A DNA stretch of 64,000 bases from Branchiostoma floridae (Eukaryota; Chordata; Leptocardii; Amphioxiformes; Branchiostomatidae). The notes beneath the pieces are model-generated. The model was given only the letters and a program-made list of their open reading frames with translations. It ran no database searches and was not told where the DNA came from. The stretch spans positions 7,999,898 to 8,063,897 of the forward strand of contig NC_049994.1 of the NCBI RefSeq assembly GCF_000003815.2. The letters run 5' to 3'. Of this stretch, positions 13,335-26,293 are shown one piece after another (position 1 is the first letter of the stretch; each line of letters opens with the position of its first letter). A program made the position numbers and the translations under genes.

Positions 13335-14035
13335 TCAATACAGCCAGTATAACTGCCCTTCAGCTTTGCAGGCATGTGGTGTGGCAGCAGCTGGTTGCAA
13401 TGCACTGAACAACTTGTCACACCCACTTGTCACATTGAGCTGTAAGTGTTCTTTGAAACTCTCCAGTAAGGATGGCCCTACTGCGCAGGCTTTTAGCTAG
13501 GATTTTATAATAGGGAGTCCAAACTTATTGGTGAGTCACGGTAAGTGACTATTGTAGGGGGGGGGGGTCTTGGGGCGTCCACCTTCCATGGTGCAGAGTT
13601 TTTGATGATTTTAAGTTTAAAAAGTGCATTCTTAGGTATCCTAAGAGGCAAAAATACTGTTCCAGATGACCTGATAGCATCCCTGGTCATCAGAAGTTCA
13701 TGCTTGTCAGACAATTTTCTCCCCAGTGTAAGGGCGTCCAGGGGCATCAAATGTCTTGTTATTCTAAGAAAAGTGCGTCCAGATGACGCGTTGATACATG
13801 CCTGGCTAAAAGCCTGCTGCTGTGCTTGGCGATAACAAATTCCACTCTTTGATAGTTCTGGGAAACAGCTAGTATAACTGCCCTTCAGCGTAGAACACCA
13901 GCTTTGCAGACACGCGGCGTGGCAGCAGCTGGTTCTTTTGCACTGAACGACTTGTCACACCCACTTGTCACATCAAGCTGTAAGTGTTCTTTGAGACTAT
14001 CCAGTAAGGATGGCCCTACTGTGCTTGGTGATAGC
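13335..14035. repeat. Direct duplication of a ~155-bp block, ~530 bp apart
   Basis: The block from AGTATAACTGCCCTTCAG through AGTAAGGATGGCCCTACTG occurs at about 13,346-13,483 and again at about 13,872-14,020. The second copy carries a small insertion (CGTAGAACAC) and point changes. Both contain ACTTGTCACACCCACTTGTC. No gene is supported; the frame open on both strands at 13.5-13.8 kb lies between the copies. Confidence 0.8.
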
Positions 14036-15539
14036 ATATTCAAGACTTCTATATAGTTCTGGGAAAATCTAAATGTAGTTCTGGGAAAATCCAAATTTTG
14101 AACACATCAATCCTTGGCAGGTAAGTCTAGCACTTGAATTTCTCGTTCTTTTCTGAGCCAGTATTAGATACAAACCAGTTCCATACAATAATGTGGTCTC
14201 CTGTCTGAATAAAATATATATGGTTACCTTCAGAGTCCAGAATTTCAGGCATTATACTACATCAATTTCATTTCTTGTTCCTCGGATTTAAAACAACAAC
14301 AACACTAGAGTAGATTGAAGTACCTGTGTATATTTACGACAATTGGCTGTCCTTGGTGCTGAACTGTATGTTATTATTATCATGGATAGTCTAAGATTGG
14401 AATATCTAAATGAAAACAGTCTGAGGGGATAGTCTGTACCCAGGTACACACAGTCTCAGGGAGGGAACATAGTTAAACACCCAGTTTTTCTCCCAACGCT
14501 CTGTTTTCAACATGTCCTTTTGCTAAAACATCAAATAGAAATGTTCGTAAACCGACTTAAAGAAACTATACTGGTGTGTGTATATTTGTGATGATTTTTG
14601 GCTGCTCAGCTGAAGATCTGCCCAAGGCTATGGAGGATAGGGAAGGATCATGAGAGTCATGTCCATCCATGCAACCAGCACGACCGGCTGATGATGATGA
14701 CTGGTGTGGCTAACATTTATATATTATGATAAGCAAATGGAAAACATAGCAAGCATTACTTACTCACTCCACAAAGTCTATGCAAATTGGTGCAAAGTCC
14801 TTTGTGACACACTAAGCCACTACCACCTGGCAGTATGGAATAATAATCTCCCTTAAATTGCAAATCATCGTTCAGCAACATAAATCTATCAATCTACAAC
14901 AAACCACAATTTTTAAAAAATATGAGATTCAGAGAAAATATCACTTGATGAAGTTCAAACTTACTAGTAACCATTTTTCTACTTGTTTGAAGAGTACCCA
15001 AAATTACCTTTTGCTAGATTATCTGACATATTGTAATTGCAAAATCTGATTCAAGTCTACTGTAATATGAAAAAGCCAAAATGTATCCATTCTATACTAC
15101 TATATATTCATAGTTTACTCTTAAATTATTTCTCTTCAAGAGAATAAGTTTAGCTGTGAATTTCATACTCATTATAAAATGCAGTACCGTAAATGCAAGC
15201 AAAATTCATTGGCCTCAGGCTAACGCATAAGAAGCCCCTACATATTTCATGTGCATAACTACAGGCTTTATTGATTATATCGCCCTTTGTAACACAGATT
15301 ACATATTCGTTAGATGTACCTGTGAGGAATGGAGCCTGGCAACGTTTTGACATCCTCACATTAATAAACTCTCCTTACATATAAAAATCGAGTGCTACAT
15401 CTTATTTGGCCAGGAATCACTGTTCCACAAAAATGCTTCGTGGTCTAAAATGTATCTTGCTAATGGAAACAGCGCAAGCCATAAAATATATGCTACCATG
15501 TGTAATTCAAAAGACATCACAGCATTAGAAACAGGTAAT
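14036..15539. other. AT-rich non-coding stretch
   Basis: Short open frames only. No repeat family or RNA gene is recognised. Confidence 0.4.
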
Positions 15540-15895
15540 AGTGAATGCAGCTTGTGTATATAAACAGGTTATGGGTTTATTTCATCCCCTAGATATGATG
15601 GTATTTTCTCACATTTGCCTCTATTGAGAACCCAATCTTGATGTGTACAACACTAATGATCACTCTATCACACCAACAGATTCAAATGTGTTACCAACGT
15701 AATGTAATACTGAATCCAGCTTGTATAGATATAAACAGGTTATAGGTTTATTTCATTCCCTAAAAGACGGTATTTGCTCACATTTGCCTCTATTGAGTGA
15801 GAGTCATTTTGAGAACCCAATCTCGGTGTGTTCAACACTAATGATCACTCTATCACACCAACAGATGTAATTCCAAATGTGTTACCAACCTAATT
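15540..15895. repeat. Two-copy tandem duplication, ~170-bp unit
   Basis: A unit beginning GAATGCAGCTTGT / GAATCCAGCTTGT and running through AACACTAATGATCACTCTAT to CAAATGTGTTACCAAC is present twice in tandem. The second copy has a ~15-bp insertion (GAGTGAGAGTCATTT). Non-coding. Confidence 0.85.
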
Positions 15896-16700
15896 GACGT
15901 ACTACCTGCCAATTTGCTACAGCCACAAAACTCGGGTGTTCTAATCTTCCCGGCGTTAATCGGAGCTAACTTGTGCGCGGAATATCAATTGCCCATCGGG
16001 AAAGCCTTTCCCTGTGATTTGGAAGACTCTATTTCACAGTGGTTGCCCTAATCATCCGCTTGAAAAAGCATCCTGTAGATATGGTTGATCATCCCCACCC
16101 TAAAATATACCTCGCATGTTATTCTTATCACTTTTCTGTGTACCCCCTACCCTGCAGTGCTGAGTTTATTTGTAATAACAGAACACTCCTTTTTAGGGAA
16201 CGCCCTGCGAACAAAGCCTGCATGGAAGCAGAAAATGTCATTTTACACTTTCTGCCCCGGTTTAACATCCAGCACTGCATCAAAACAAATGTATCCCATC
16301 ATCACAACCCCTACAGCATGTCATCCCCTGACCGCGACCTTTTACACACAACGTGGCTATCTAGTCCTTTCCGTGATGCGCCCTGATGTATGACGGGCTG
16401 TCCGGATCTCTCCAACGTTGCAACGGTTAAGCCGCTAATGGTCGTTCCAACCATCATGGCACATTTCATCAACAGACGGAATGTCACTTTGTATACCAGT
16501 TGCCTCGAATTGCTATCAAACCTTCCTAGCACTGTTGCTACAGGGCTAGATCATAGGCAGATACCAGCAGACAAGGCTAGTTTCGAGGTGTGATTTTTTA
16601 CACCAATTTCAGCCAATCTGAAGAGATAGTATCAACCGCAATGATGGCTATTAACTAAAACGAAGGGTGGGAAGGCGTTAATAAGGGATTAAGTTCCCGT
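15896..16700. other. Unique GC-richer stretch next to a first exon
   Basis: A non-repetitive, GC-richer stretch including GCGCGGAATATCAATTGCCC and GCAACGGTTAAGCCGC. It lies immediately downstream, in transcript sense, of the minus-strand exon ending at 16,718, so it would be first-intron sequence. It may hold cis-regulatory elements; overlapping short open frames in several frames show no coding signature. Confidence 0.35.
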
Positions 16701-16717
16701 AAAATGATGGGACTTAC

Positions 16718-16805
16718 TTTCATTTTCCAGCTCCAGCAAGTAATTTTCGTCCTCCCAGTGCAAATTTTCCTCCAGGACTTCTTCTTCAACGTAATCGTCT
16801 TCCAT
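16718..16805 (-). CDS. First coding exon of an unrecognised minus-strand gene (partial)
   Basis: An ATG at 16805-16803 in good context (ACAACCATGG) opens 29 codons plus one base, then a strong donor GTAAGT at 16717-16712. The peptide starts MEDDYVEEEVLEENLHWEDE and is strikingly acidic: 13 of 29 residues are Asp or Glu, with no Lys or Arg. It follows a GC-rich region (16.8-17.3 kb) that could be its promoter and 5' UTR. I do not recognise the protein. No downstream exon with compatible phase was found towards position 1, so the first intron is either very long or the gene leaves the window. Chance occurrence remains possible. Confidence 0.5.
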
Positions 16806-18318
16806 GGTTGTCCTTTCTCCCGCAGCCACGTTTTCCGGTTGTGTTACTCCGGCTCAAAAATATCCGCACAAAGGTCCCGCCGATTTACGCAGAAACATTC
16901 CACAGGCAGAGAGAAGGTTCCTGGTGGAGTGGCATGTTGCCAGCCGTTTCATCTCTGGTCAGGAATCCGACTGCTGCAGGCCAGCACTACCCACATGATA
17001 ATGGCTTCATTACGGCTGCTTGCGCCACCTGTTAACCGTGATTGGGCCCTCCCTGGGGCCCCTTGCCATCCACTGCTAAATATGGATGTGATCGTTTATC
17101 TCCGATAATCGTATCACCTGCTGAAATCCCACTTGCGCCGGGACCGTGATACGCTACCATGCGGGAGAGCCAAGCACCCGGGCAATCTCCGTGAGATCTG
17201 GTCTCTCCCTCTCTCTTGCCTTGAGCGAACACGTTTTCCTCCAATCTCGGGGTTGCGCGACCAGCCCACGTTTATCGCAGCCAGAAATAAAGTTATGGGG
17301 GCAGGAGACAATAGTTCACTATAAATATTTTAGTCTCATATCTCCACAGCACACTTTGGCCGTCACTTTGGGCGGACGTGGTAAGACGTAGTAGCCTCAG
17401 CACGTCCGCAGATGCCTGCAGCTAGAACCAAACTGCAGCCAAATCTATTTGCAGGAGAAATCACTGGGAAATTAAATTCCAGGAACAGCCAATTTGGCAG
17501 AGATAATTTGGCAAGACGTTAGATGTTTCCCACGGGAGGAAGACCTCATAAAAATAGATACCTTATTAAAAAGACCAATGGAATTTCCATGGAGATGGCT
17601 AATACATAACAACCTACCAACGGCCTTTCGAGCTGAAATGTCCCGGAAAAAAAGAAATGGGCAGGGATAGTCAGCAAATTCCACAGCTGTAAAAAACGAT
17701 CGGGCCAGCACAAAGGAACCTGCGACTGCACATTACCAGTACCGAGTGCCCTCGGGGAATATATCATTAGGGCCGTACCATTCCCCTCCAAATGGCCTCT
17801 ACAAAATAAAACATGCAAGAGGGATCAATTAATGAAGAACTTCTACTAAAATCAACACTTCAGAACTGAACTACATTGTCCCAAAGTAAGGATAATGCAC
17901 CCAAAGTGGCTATTTATCGAGAAGTGGGAAAAATGGAAAAGTGCATGGGTTCACTTTCTGTGTAATGATCCCAGTGAAACGCACCCCTCCATAATGTCAT
18001 TTCCCCACTTCTATTGCAATTTTAATGTGGCGGGCCATGAGGGATTGGGCACGTCTATCTCTGGAGTGGACCAAGGGGGGTTACAAGTAGCCGACCTCCC
18101 GCACCTGCTCAAGACAACTTGCGAACTGTTGTTGACAGGGACGTGATTGTGCAAATAACCTCCTGGTGAAAACGTAGCGACACCCTGACCAAAACGTGCG
18201 CGAGTCCTAGATATGACTATATTGGTGATGACTGGCGACCTTACAGTTATAGGGGTGACCTTCACCCCATTCTATTTCTGATATGCAGGGACAATGCAGA
18301 AATTTCACTTGGTTAGTC
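16806..18318. other. GC-rich upstream region with unique islands
   Basis: 16,806-17,300 is GC-rich and non-repetitive and lies directly upstream of the minus-strand start codon at 16,805; it is a plausible promoter/5' UTR. 17,450-18,060 is unique, with AT/GC mixed composition and TAAT-type homeodomain-like cores, and could be conserved non-coding DNA. Overlapping open frames on both strands are not supported as genes. Confidence 0.35.
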
Positions 18319-18646
18319 AAGGCTTGAAATACCACCTGCATATGCAGGTTAGTGCAGATAAAACTAGAGCTGTGCAGGTATTTCTGGCGTCTACCTGCAA
18401 CTAACCTGCACTGGTCCATGTACTGGGTTTTATACATAAACGTCCTATGATGTAGGTGTATGTGAATTGTTATTAGCTGCATTGACCATTACCACCTATA
18501 AAAAAGAAAAGAATAAATGGCAATGGCTCCTAAACAATTTTAGTATGATCCATACTTTCTAAATCAGAGTGGTGCAGGTAAAATTTGTCTGGTGCAGGTA
18601 ATTTTCAATGTTACAATGTATGCAAAAAAAAACTATTTCGAGCCCT
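18319..18646. mobile_element. TIR element, family H1, copy 2
   Basis: The left end AAGGCTTGAAATACC and right end TATTTCGAGCCCTG match the H1 termini. The interior has one reverse-orientation block of the 11.2-kb unit (GCTGTGCAGGTATTTCTGG, ACCTGCACTGGTCCATGTAC) and GTGCAGGTAAAATTT words, so the tandem array here is much shorter than in the 11-kb copy. Confidence 0.7.
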
Positions 18647-21600
18647 GATAGTGAAGACAGTCTAGTAGGGTTTGAATGTAACTTTTGATGTACACAAAAG
18701 AACAATATTAGACTTTTTCCATTGGTTTCTAAAATGAATAGTTTAGCTATTTCACTCAAAATTATAAAATCTGCATTCATATTGTATGAATAGTGCAAAA
18801 TTTAGCTATTTGCCAATGAAGGTATTGTGAGCGGTGGAATATTCCATTAAAATGGACAGCTACAATTTACATACGATTCTGCTAAACCAATAGAAATAAA
18901 GAAACAAAATCAAATTAACAAGATTGATTCACTCGTTCAATGCCAGGCTTCATATTTTTCATGTAACAGTTTCCTATCACCTTTTATCAGAGGATATTTA
19001 TTTTTCAATTATCATTTTTGATTGAAGACTCTGATATCATTTATGATCAAAGTCAGCCATTCCTCCCTGAAGTCTAAACTTAATTCAATTTCAGAATAAA
19101 CATATCATCATTAGGATGTGCACAATATTTCTCATGAGGGGTGGCAAGCTGTTTAATCTATCAAAATATGACTCCCTATTGTAGTCTGTGGAACTTGTGT
19201 CATCAATCAAGCTTTATTAATTACACAAGGCATGAAGGGTGTCAGTTTATTAAATTCTTACAAAAGCGGGAGGCAAGGGTAAGATTTAAGAACAAAGTTT
19301 AGGCAACTTCTCTCATTATGCCATTACTAGTAGTATAAATCATTAAAAAATATCTTGTACAAAATATAGAGTTTATCATTATAATAGAAATACCTTTTTT
19401 TTTCACAGTTATTCATTTGTCATTGTTATGTTCATACTATTAAGCCCAGGAAGGTTGCATAAATTGGTTTAATATGCAAAAAAAATAATAACTATAAGGT
19501 TATCATCACATGCTTTGTTCACAAGAAGCTGTTCAAACTGTGATTGTGTGATGCACTGTGGGTAATATGTCAAATTTGAAGGCCCCCGAGACCTAAATAA
19601 AACAGATCTGGACATTGTATAAAGGATGTTCTACACATGAACTATTAATAAGTTTGGGGCCTTCAACTCTGACCTTTTGCATGAGCATTCCAAACCATGA
19701 ACCATCTTATTGCTGAGCTCACTATAGTATGTTCACTACACAAAAAAAGTCATACTTCATTGGATTGTCCATCAAGACAGAATGTTTCACATGCACCATT
19801 CGAAATTGCAATTCTTTTGCCTCCACGGACACTAAAAGGGTCATACATAGGGTCACCTTGAATGTAATGGAGATGAACAGGCACCTCAATTACAATCTCC
19901 AAACTGTTTTAGAATAAATAAAAGGTGCAAGACAAAAGCTACAACACAAAATGTGCCAGTTCAAACTAGTAACTTAAGTTGTTTTATGGACCAATAAATA
20001 TGGTGTAACATTGGATATATGGTGCATTTTTTACTCTTCAAGCAGAGGTTAGGAGCTGGCTGGTTTTAGACTTTTAAAAAGATTTTGTTGTTGCTTTCAG
20101 ACTTTTTTGGTTAGGTTCTCACTTTGTTGCCAAGCCAAATTTGACAAAGTAGAAAGCCTGATAACATTTTTTTTAAAGAATTTCCAAAACCAGCCAAAGC
20201 CTATATGGTAACCTTACTAGTATATATATATAGTAACCTTACTAGTGTACAATGTATATTGTGTTATACATGCACTCCACTTGCCCCAAAAAAACCTAAT
20301 AGTATTGATTTTCCTCGGTTTTCAGACATCATAAAGGTGAAAACATAATAAAAGCCGAGGGCAGGTAGAAAAACTTGAATATGACTGTGGACTGAAAAAA
20401 AAACACAAAGGCATAAACTTGGTACTTAGGCTTTATTTTCACTCTTTTCCAGTCAAGAATATAGTCTGAGAAACAATAAAAGAGTTTGGTATGGCCACAT
20501 CTTTGTCCTCAGACGCTCGAGAAGAAAAATCCTGGAAACAAGTTTGTATAATTGATAACCTGGGGAGCCATGCTGCGGTGGCATCTCATCTTTTGTAATT
20601 ATTTGCCTTTAGCTATAATTACTTTCCTATGACAACGTTGCTGAATATCATCAGTATATATCAAAACACCTCGGGCGACACCGCTCACTACTTTTTCATC
20701 GCAAACTACTACTTTTACCAAATACATAGTCTGAAAGTATCTTGATAATAACAGTAAAAAAAGATGAGTGATATCATTATCATTATGTGGAGTGGTAACT
20801 TTCTCTTCGCAGCCAGGGGCTGAATTGCGAGGAGCATACAATAGGCGGGGCTAAATCACAAGGGTCTGGAGTGACCTCAATATGACTGTTGCAAGGGTCT
20901 GGAGTGGCTGCCATTTGGCGCTAACTCAGGTGATCTAATTGCCCCAGGTGTGGCCATATGACTTAAGGTTACAGAATGAATTCTATATGTTACAATACCA
21001 CTCAGAATGTAGACATTGCAACATATATAGCCAGTTTACTGGGATGTATAGATGTTGTATATTTGCCGTGTTTGTTTAGTTTTTTCTCTGTAAAATCAGG
21101 AATATACTTTTCCATAATTTCACTACTCTAGTACAGAGTTGTCTATTTTTCAAGCTTAGAACAATACCAAATCTCCTTTTGCCTATTCCTGAAAATTCGG
21201 ACCTGCAAAAATAAATTGGCTATTATTTTCTGTACCAAATTCAAGCAGAAAAACACATTCAATTTGTTGCTTGTACCTCTAACGAAATTTTGAGCGGGCA
21301 CTCGTCGCCATCCCTTGTGGTTTGCTAAGTGAATGCTCGCCCAAAGCGTGACATTAAGCCGGCGAAGTGGAACAAAAACCATGGGAATCACAAGAGCTAT
21401 GGTTGTAAGACGGATCTCACATCAGCAGCATTACCTACGATACCTCTTGAGCCTTTACAACAAAGGTGATGGAAGCTATAGATCTTTTTGGGAATATGAC
21501 AATTGAAACAGCAGTGAAAGAGTTCCTGGATGAACAGATAATATATTTGATGAACAAACTGTAACACTGTTCTTTTTTTCTCCTTATAATTACCTGAATG

Positions 21601-23416
21601 TGTAACATGCATTTTAAACTTAAGTTTTGGCAATTTGCTGCCTATTGTTAAGATGCAAAAGTGAGAGACCAAACGTTCCGCTGCAGCACTGTAGAAAGTC
21701 ACTAGAATGCTGCTGCAGTACTGAAAGCTGCTAGGTTCCACACCGTGTATATAACAAATATCACAATGATCCATCCACAAATTCATAAGCTATGCTGACA
21801 AACACACAATATACAAACACAAACAGCACCAAAAACATAAAATGATTGTCATTCTTAGAATGCCAGGAAAAACAGCAACTTGCAGCAACCTTGGCATTAT
21901 ACTGCATATCATGCTAGCTTGTAAAGTTCTCTGAATACATGTATGTGCAACCTGGTTTGTATTATATTATGTCTTCCAAGTCTATAAATGTCAGGAGAAG
22001 GCATACCAACTTTGACATGCATACTACCAATTAGTAAGAACCTGTTCCTGAATGTTGTATCACGTAAAGCACGAATAATTACGACAATCTGTCATTGTCT
22101 GTAGAATGATGAGGCAGCGTTAAGGATTCCAGCTGATTAGTCCTGCTAGAGAGTCATCCCAACTCTGGATGCTCTCTGGTGTACCCCAAGGATGACTACT
22201 GGGACCTAACAAGATAAATCTTGTTCACCTGCAATGAATCGCAAAAGTTGCCTGAAGGGGGCACACTCCATCTTATTTTGGGTTACAATTTAAAGCTGCA
22301 CACCCTTAAATCTGCAACTGTCTCTTCCAGGGAATAATTCTGAAGCAAAACAATACTTGCATATCAAATGGTTTGACTGGTGGATATTTTCTTTTGGCTA
22401 TCAGACCAATTTTTTTTTATTTTTGCTAAATTGTCAAAAAGACATTATTTTCATGTCAAAAGGGATTTTATAAACTGTAAATGACAACATTTCTGCATGG
22501 GATAAAATCTGTCAAAAGAAATTTTATGGCAAAATCGATTGATGTTGGCAGAAAGAGATTAAATCATTGGATGTACCTAAGACAACCCCACAGACCCCTG
22601 GTTGAAGAAGAACTGGGATATGTACAATCAAGGTCTTAAACAGCACCAGTTTATTCAAGGCAGGAAAAAATTACAAGGCTAAATTATTGCTTCTGGTTAA
22701 ACTTTAGTCCATTCAAAGTCACCAAGAGAGTTTTTTCATAATATCTGTAATTAATAATGAAGCACATTCAAACTTTAAAAATTGAATGTAAACATTTCAA
22801 TCTATGTTGATTTCTTAAAATATTTTGGGAACATTTTGAAAATGACCTTACAAAAATCTTCAACATTAATTATTTGATACTCATAAATTGCTTTGAAGCT
22901 TAATGTAGCTGTCAGTGACAACGCTCATTTAAGCATCACAATACAGTACAAAATCATATAATAGAATACTTGACTTCATTTGATTCCAATAATGACAACA
23001 AGCCATCATTTCATTGAAGGGGTCAATTTCTGCTGACAAAATCTACACTTGTCAATTGTTTGGCCTCTCAGTGCAAATTTCCCCACCCATTAGCCAAAGA
23101 TGTCAACTGAACCACCCTGATGAAAAATTAATGAAGCATCCCTCCGGTTGATGGATCTGTCTTGTGTGAATAGCATATAGCGCATAACGCTGCAGTGATT
23201 AAATTTATTGAGTTTCCTCCAATATGTTCGTTAAAAGAGCTGAAACTCCTCCCACACCTTTTGGTACATAGGGCAGTGCCCATCCTTATTTCCATCACCC
23301 TTGGGCCAAACAGTTGTGCAATCACTACAGCAAGAGACTAGTGGTGTGTGTTCAACTCCCTTTTCACAAATGCGATCGCTGAACTGGGACAGCAGCATGT
23401 AATGTCTTCCACCATT
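18647..23416. other. Long non-coding stretch
   Basis: No exon with acceptable splice sites and coding character was found on either strand. A short repeat GTAACCTTACTAGTATA lies near 20.21-20.25 kb, flanking a TA run. A GC-richer unique patch lies at 22.12-22.27 kb. The 129-codon minus-strand frame at 21.4-21.8 kb has no recognisable motif. Confidence 0.4.
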
Positions 23417-23665
23417 GGGGTCGTGTGGCAGTCTACAAGTTGTTCAATCTATAAACCAGAGGGTCTGGGTTCGAATCTGTCTGTGTGCCACTGATCTTAT
23501 GCCCTTAGGATAGGCACTTTACACAACTTTCCTCACTTCATTCAGGTGAAATGAGTAACCAGCTTTGGTTAGAGCCTCGGATAGGACGTTAAATGGAGAT
23601 ACCATGTTATGCCTCGAGCACCTTTGCAAAGTCACTAGTAGGTGGTTTCCCACTGGTTGTGGGTT
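23417..23665 (+). mobile_element. tRNA-derived SINE, copy 3
   Basis: The tRNA-like head has an A-box-like GTGTGGCAGTCTAC and a well-kept B box GGTTCGAATC at 23,468-23,477. It is followed by the family core TAGGCACTTTACACAACTTT, CTCACTTCATTCAGGTG and a GACGTTAAATGGAGATACC tail. Confidence 0.8.
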
Positions 23666-24397
23666 AAGTGCCAAGTGTGTACAGAATGTGACCAGGAGAG
23701 ACAGCCCATGTGAAGAGTAACTATCATTTGCTAACTGCACAGGAACTTGGTTAGTTTGATAGACATATATACATGTATGTGTGTACCATTTTAAAGTCTT
23801 TGGTATGACTCCACCAGAATACACATTAGGCTATTTCACAGTTTTCTAAAATCTACCATCCTTTCTCCGAAAAATCTCACAGCCAGACCGTTCCACAGGT
23901 AAAATGGACAGCCCCTTTAGACCTAACCTCTTTAGCTCTAACTAGAGATATAATCAATGAGCAGTCCCCACCCATTTCCCAATTTGCACAGATGAGCCAT
24001 CACCTGGCACCCTACCCATGAATATTAAATGAAAAGTCCCCGGGCTACGAAGATGAATCAGATGTAACAACTATCCAGTGACAGCACATGATGAATGGGA
24101 GAGCAGTCAAGTCAGGGGTGGCTGAACAACAAGATGAGGAATAAATCTATAATAATAAAAGCTGCAGCTCCGTAATTTATGACGCAAAATCAAGGAATTA
24201 TCGCCAAAGGCTGGCTGCATTCACACATGAAATATTGAGGTCATTGTGATAAATGGTTTGGATCACAAAAGTATAGATCCCAAGTAATCAATTTTGTTAG
24301 GCATTAGAATATTATATAAAACCAAAGTACAACATTTGCTTATCACATCCAACGCCAAAATAGTCAACTAGAGTTCATAGATGTCATACCTCCATGG
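23666..24397. other. Non-coding stretch with a unique island
   Basis: 23,930-24,260 is a unique stretch of mixed composition (for example GCTGCAGCTCCGTAATTTAT) without coding signature. It may be conserved non-coding DNA. Otherwise nothing is recognised. Confidence 0.35.
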
Positions 24398-25066
24398 ATA
24401 TGTGTCAGTGTGAATGTCATTCAGCACCAGGGACAGGAATGTCAGTGTAAAATGTGGATGTCATTCAGCACCAGGGACAGGAATGACAGTGTCAGTGTGA
24501 ATGTCATTTAGCACCAGGAATAGGGATGGTAGCATCAGTGTGAATGTCATTCAGCACCAGGGACAAGGATAGCAGTGTCAGTGTGGATGTCATTCAGCAC
24601 CAGGGACAGTAGTGTCAGTGTGAATGCCATTCAGCAGCAGGGACAGGGATGCCCGTGTCAGTGTCAACTGTATTCAGCACCAGGGACAGGGATGGCAGTG
24701 TCAATGTGGATGTCATTCAGCACCAGGGACAGGGATGGCAGTGTCAGTGTGGATGTCATTCAGCACCAGGGACAGGGGTGTCAGAGTCAGTGTCAATTAT
24801 ATTCAGCACCAGGGACAGCAGTGTCAGTGTCAGTATGAATGGCATTCAGCACCAGGGACAGGGATGGCAGTGTCAGTGTCAAGTATATTCAGCACCAGGG
24901 ACAGCAATGGCAGTCAGTGTGAATCTTATTCAGCACCAGGGACAGCAATGGCAGTCAGTGTGAATCTTATTCAGTACCGGGGACAGGGATGGCAGTGCCA
25001 ATGTAGATGGCATTCAGCACCGGGGACAGGGATGGCAGTGTCAGTGTGAATGTCATTCAAAACCAG
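24398..25066 (+). repeat. Minisatellite, ~43-48-bp unit, about 14 copies
   Basis: Units are built on CATTCAGCACCAGGGACAGG followed by GATGGCAGTGTCAGTGTGGA, with variants. Adjacent starts are about 43 bp apart near the left end; later spacings vary. All three plus-strand frames are open for 87-141 codons only because the unit lacks stop codons. No initiation or splice context supports translation. Confidence 0.9.
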
Positions 25067-26293
25067 AGACTTAAAAAAGCATATTTTTCACATTGACGGC
25101 AATGTAATGATTACAAATACCAAAGCATTTATCAATAACCACTCAATATATTACCACAATTATGTACAGCACAAATGATTAGAGTAATTCCCCAGACCTG
25201 TACTGTAAGCATTATTGACACAATAGCTGTCCCCTTATCTAGGCATGCCAGTTGCAGTCATTAGTCATTTGTAATTGCTAAAACTGTAGAACACCTAGTT
25301 TATCAGGTAGGTTCATTGGCATAGCCCAGGGGGACATGCATACTGAAATATGCTTTAATGATTATCGTTGCTTTAGTAGAAGCTAACAGGATGATTGCTA
25401 TAAAAGGGAACAGGTTTTCTTCCCATAAACATTTGCACATAATAAACTTAATAAAATATGTCCAAAAATGTGCAGTACACAATTTGTAGAAAATGTAATC
25501 CCATGGTACGATTATCCATCTTTTATTTTTATGCTTGAAAATTCCTGATTTTTAGGCCCCTTGAGAATAGGTCAATGTTTCATGAACAAAATGTTCTAAA
25601 ACCTTCTTGTACAACATTTGAATATCACTTATTGGCAAAAATTCAGCAGAATACAATGGGCTACTCAGTTGTCTAAAAATTCAATAAACAAATAAATAAA
25701 TCAGGGCCCTATAGTCAGTCTGAATTGTTCCTGTCACCCAGTACCCTTTGATGAAAAGAGTACTAGTAATTTCTTCCATTATAATACGTATAAATTTCCA
25801 TAATTCTAGTCAAATTTCAACATTTCAAATCTTTAATACACAAACTTTAACGAGATGGTCTAAGCATTTTTCCATTGTAAGCAGCAAAATTCTGTCAAGT
25901 GATGAAATGCAGAGTGCTTCCTAGAGCCATGGATTGCAATTTTGAAATTTCAAACCTTGCGCCACCACATGAAGGCAATTATTAGGCCTAGAAAAAAAAT
26001 GTTGTTTCCTGTTTCCGGACTTTTCCTTTAAAAAAAACCTGCCGACCTAGACATTTTAGGTGGGCTGCGGAGTCAGTTTCCAGTTACAATTTTTATTCAT
26101 CCTGCTTCCTATTCAAGTAAAACGGCTTTTCCTATCTAATGAAGGATAAATATATCAGATTTGTAGCCATCAATTATAAACAAAATTAAAGTTTGACTTT
26201 GCAAATATAAGTTTTCTAATGGATTTCAGTTTTACAAAACTGTATTGTATTCATTTTTTCCGAAAATAATTTCATCAGGTTGGTAGAATATAG
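25067..26293. other. AT-rich non-coding stretch
   Basis: No gene, repeat family or RNA gene is recognised. Confidence 0.4.

Noticed and set aside
21397-21786. 129-codon minus-strand frame
   Set aside because: No motif, no splice context, AT-rich codon use like intergenic DNA.
24575-25049. Frames of 87-141 codons on the plus strand
   Set aside because: All three frames are open across a minisatellite; an effect of unit composition.
24398-25066. CRISPR-like array
   Set aside because: Units are contiguous and variable with no unique spacers, and the genome is eukaryotic.
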